DNA of 64,000 nt, taken from NCBI RefSeq assembly GCF_000482245.1, contig NZ_AWNH01000113.1, positions 1 through 64,000 of the forward strand, given 5' to 3'. Positions 61,574-64,000 of the stretch are shown in pieces. The notes under the pieces were generated by a model. That model searched no databases and was not told the origin of the DNA. It was given only the letters and a program-made list of their open reading frames with translations. The position numbers and the translations under genes are program-made. This stretch comes from Leptolyngbya sp. Heron Island J (GTDB taxonomy: Bacteria; Cyanobacteriota; Cyanobacteriia; Phormidesmidales; Phormidesmidaceae). Within the stretch, counting starts at the first letter, position 1. Every line of letters starts with the position of its first letter.

Positions 61574-63448
61574 ATGTCACATCCATCTCTATCCAAGGCA
61601 TCTCCCCCACGCATCCCTGCAACAGAGATGCGTAGCTTAGTTCAGCAGCTAGAGCATCCGGCTCGTCTGATTGTGGATGAGACGCGCTTAGATCTCGATA
61701 GTCTATGCCCCTTTCAGATTGCGCCGTGGCATCCGACAACTAACGTGGTTCCCTATGAGCAGGTTCCCAAGCTGTATTTAGATATCGAAACCTTGGGATT
61801 AGACCCAACAGTGGATCGGATTATTGCGATTGGCCTACGGGATGAACGGCAAATTTCTTACAAAATTACCCATCAGGACGAAGGCTGGATTCTGCGTCAG
61901 GCACTGGCCGCTATCTCAAAGAAACAGCCAAAGCTGTTGTTAGGCTATAACCACCTGGCTTTTGACCTGCCATTTATCATCGAGCGCTGCCGCATTCATA
62001 AAATCCCTCATCCGTTTACGGTCAGTAACCGTGAAAAACGGATTGGAGCTGCTCGTATTAACGGAAAAGCGATCAGGTTTCATCCGATTTATGCCAAGGG
62101 TATGGATCTGGTTGATGTGTATCACCAGGTCCTAATCAATGACTTCTCAGCCCGGCATCTGACCCGCTACACCCTCAAACAGGCGGCTCTGCAAATGGGT
62201 GTTCGGGATATTCCCAGACTTGATCTGTCCTATCCAGACATCTGTGACCTTTGGGCCAAAGGGCAAACCGAGCCGATTCTTGAGTATCTGGAATACGATT
62301 TAGAAGATACTGAACGGCTGGCTGACTATCTGATCCCTAGCATCTACTATCAGCAAGAATTTATTCCTGGAATGAGCGTGCAGGCCCTGGCGGTCAACGG
62401 CAATGGCACCAAATGGCAGCGAATTTTAGAAGACCAGTATCCAGACCAGTTGGCCCCTGCAACCGATGATGTGGTTGAGTTTGAGGGCGGCCTAACTCTG
62501 GGTGTAGCTGGACTGCATCGTAATGTCTCGAAAGTCGATGTCAGTTCACTGTACCCCTCTATCATGCTGCGGTATGGCATCTATTCTCGAAAAGACCCCG
62601 AAGGCAAGATGCTCAGCATTCTGGCCAGTCGTTTAACGGAACGGCTACGCTTGAAGGCCCTGGCTAAGCAAGGTGACCGAGCCGCCCATCAAAAGCAGCA
62701 AGCTTCAAAAATCATGATCAACTCCTTGTATGGGTTCTTGGGTACCCCTGGCGTTGGCTATAACGACTATGAAGCGGCTGCGTTAGTGACGGCTTACGGG
62801 CGTGCGATCGCACGCCTCATGATGACATCCATTGAGCAAGCTGGTGGTACAGTAGCCGAGGTCGATACCGATGGCGTGCTCTTTAGTGCTCCACCAGGTG
62901 AGAATGAGCGCATCTTTCAAGCCGTGCAAGCGGCATTGCCGGACGGGATAACTGTTGAGCACGAGTTTCAGGCGGAAGCGGCATTTATCCCAGCGGCCCA
63001 GGATGGGAAAACAGGGCTTTGCAAGAACTATCTGGTGTTCTTTGCCGATGGTCAGGTGAAAGCCGCTGGACGGTTTCGTAGTCGAGATCGCAGTGAGCTA
63101 GAGCGCACCTATCAAGGTACCTATATCCAGCGATTCTTGAGGGCTCCAGAAATGGCTGAGACCCATCATCAGGACACCTTAGCGCAGCTACGTGCGGGGC
63201 ATTATCCGATAAACCAGCTCAGCGTCACTCGCAAGATTCGTCGGGGTGAAAAAGCCTTGCTTGCGTTGGGGAATGAAGGCGACATGGTGACGTTCTATGA
63301 GGGACCGAACGGGGTGAAGATCAGCAGTGGTCCTTACGATAGCCGTCATTACTGCACGCTGATTGAGGAGATGCGAACGGATGTGCTTAAGGTGGCCGAT
63401 CCTGAGCTACTGATCACGACCCAACCCACACAGTTAACGCTGCTGTAG
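61574..63448 (+). CDS. Compact family B DNA polymerase with 3'-5' exonuclease
   Basis: A 624-aa PolB. Exo I is LYLDIETLGL (Asp about residue 70), Exo II GYNHLAFDLPFI (about 124-135) and Exo III YDLEDTERLADYL (about 238). Polymerase motif A is KVDVSSLYPSIML (about 321), motif B SKIMINSLYGFLGT (about 378) and motif C EVDTDGVLF (about 430, DTD). At 624 residues it is shorter than E. coli Pol II (783). I chose the ATG at 61574, with GGGAGC upstream, over a TTG at 61562. Plasmid-borne PolB genes are unusual; it may copy or repair the plasmid. Confidence 0.92.
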   Translation: MSHPSLSKASPPRIPATEMRSLVQQLEHPARLIVDETRLDLDSLCPFQIAPWHPTTNVVPYEQVPKLYLDIETLGLDPTVDRIIAIGLRDERQISYKITHQDEGWILRQALAAISKKQPKLLLGYNHLAFDLPFIIERCRIHKIPHPFTVSNREKRIGAARINGKAIRFHPIYAKGMDLVDVYHQVLINDFSARHLTRYTLKQAALQMGVRDIPRLDLSYPDICDLWAKGQTEPILEYLEYDLEDTERLADYLIPSIYYQQEFIPGMSVQALAVNGNGTKWQRILEDQYPDQLAPATDDVVEFEGGLTLGVAGLHRNVSKVDVSSLYPSIMLRYGIYSRKDPEGKMLSILASRLTERLRLKALAKQGDRAAHQKQQASKIMINSLYGFLGTPGVGYNDYEAAALVTAYGRAIARLMMTSIEQAGGTVAEVDTDGVLFSAPPGENERIFQAVQAALPDGITVEHEFQAEAAFIPAAQDGKTGLCKNYLVFFADGQVKAAGRFRSRDRSELERTYQGTYIQRFLRAPEMAETHHQDTLAQLRAGHYPINQLSVTRKIRRGEKALLALGNEGDMVTFYEGPNGVKISSGPYDSRHYCTLIEEMRTDVLKVADPELLITTQPTQLTLL

Positions 63449-63581
63449 ATCGAAGGCCCGAGCATGGATAGCGACTGACCTGACTTTGAGCGGAAAAGAA
63501 CGCATTGCTCTGGACTGTTGAGTGGCATGAGTGGTGGCATACCCGAAAGTTTCTAGCCATATAATCGCTCCAGAACAAAGA

Positions 63582-63812
63582 ATGATCTGTCACATGCGTC
63601 CAGAGCCGTTACTTCATCTACGCGCTGCGATTAAGCGTGGTTGTCATCCGGACCACCGGGATCTTCGTTGGTTGGCGCAGAATCTGAATTATCTTGATTC
63701 TTTAGAGACGGATGTCAAAACGACTGCTCAATATTGGTTAGACGAAGAGAACGAATTTCTTTTGTTACCACCTGCCACAAGGTCAGGGAGCAACCATAAT
63801 CTGGCAGAATAA
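63582..63812 (+). CDS. Small protein of unknown function
   Basis: A 76-aa frame from MICHMRPEPLLHLRAAIKRG; a longer frame begins with GTG at 63531. It is helical and His/Arg-rich early (HPDHRDLRWLAQNLNYLDSL), acidic later (YWLDEENEF). It follows the polymerase by 133 bases. No family recognised; it may be real because its composition looks protein-like. Confidence 0.4.
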   Translation: MICHMRPEPLLHLRAAIKRGCHPDHRDLRWLAQNLNYLDSLETDVKTTAQYWLDEENEFLLLPPATRSGSNHNLAE

Positions 63813-64000
63813 CGCCTATTGGCATTACACCACATTAGGATGTTCAACCATCAGGTCTGCCCAGGAAACATCTTGTGATGTATTCCCATTGAGGCTTCGC
63901 ACAATTCAAGGATGGCCTCTTTAGCGACAGCAGGTATAGTCTACAGGAGGACAGTGGAGCAGGAATTTCAATCGATTGAAGGGGGGTAGGCTACTACGTA
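63813..64000. other. Intergenic end of the window
   Basis: No gene or repeat recognised in the last 190 bases. Confidence 0.4.

Noticed and set aside
1-64000. tRNA or rRNA genes
   Set aside because: I saw no cloverleaf with a GTTCRA arm or rRNA core sequence; a proper tRNAscan/Infernal run would be decisive.

Overview
The window looks like a stretch of a large cyanobacterial plasmid or integrative-conjugative element. The evidence for a cyanobacterium is direct: eight intact HIP1 octamers (GCGATCGC, all right of 35 kb), a cyanobacterial-style BREX type 6 locus, a CHAT/TPR protein, a cyanobacterial-type group II intron and family resemblances of many hypothetical proteins. The evidence for a plasmid is also direct: ParA/ParB and ParM/ParR partition modules, a primase-like replication protein, a family B DNA polymerase, HU, a MobF relaxase with its coupling protein, and no rRNA, tRNA or central-metabolism gene that I can see.

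Layout. 1-2 kb: the 3' part of a group II intron, followed by a fragment of a second reverse transcriptase. 2.2-8.7 kb: a minus-strand operon (CHAT protease with TPRs, a small Cys-rich protein, a membrane protein); the last gene is frameshifted and split by a complete IS4-family element with 19-bp ends and an 11-bp target duplication. 9.4-10.5 kb: a decayed YhcG-type nuclease gene. 10.6-25 kb: the plasmid core, with parAB under a 40-bp palindrome, parMR under 11-bp-phased iterons, a membrane operon with a large P-loop ATPase, small ribbon-helix-helix-like proteins, a primase-polymerase-like Rep, a SprT-like protease and two unknown proteins. 25.5-26.5 kb: a NucS-like nuclease.

27-30.6 kb: an unrecognised four-gene operon of glycine-zipper membrane proteins. 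31.3-47.7 kb: an apparently complete BREX type 6 operon (brxE, brxA, brxB, brxC, pglX, pglZ, brxD, brxHI). 47.9-53.2 kb: two diverged, broken copies of a Cas4/RecB-like nuclease gene flanking an intact NACHT-HEAT gene whose sensor contains nearly identical 105-bp repeats. Together 25-53 kb reads as a defence island.

53.3-60.7 kb: the mobilisation region. Coupling protein and relaxase run leftward; an HTH-like protein, a ParA-like ATPase and a coiled-coil membrane protein run rightward; a repeat-rich gap between them is the best oriT candidate. The arrangement resembles stbABC-oriT-trwABC of R388. No type IV secretion channel genes lie in the window. 61-64 kb: HU, a compact exonuclease-positive family B polymerase and a small unknown gene.

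The most interesting unexplained parts are the four-gene glycine-zipper operon beside BREX, the membrane ATPase operon beside parMR, the NACHT gene with recently amplified repeats lodged between two nuclease remnants, and the plasmid-borne PolB. All names come from reading motifs and protein resemblance; no database search was run.
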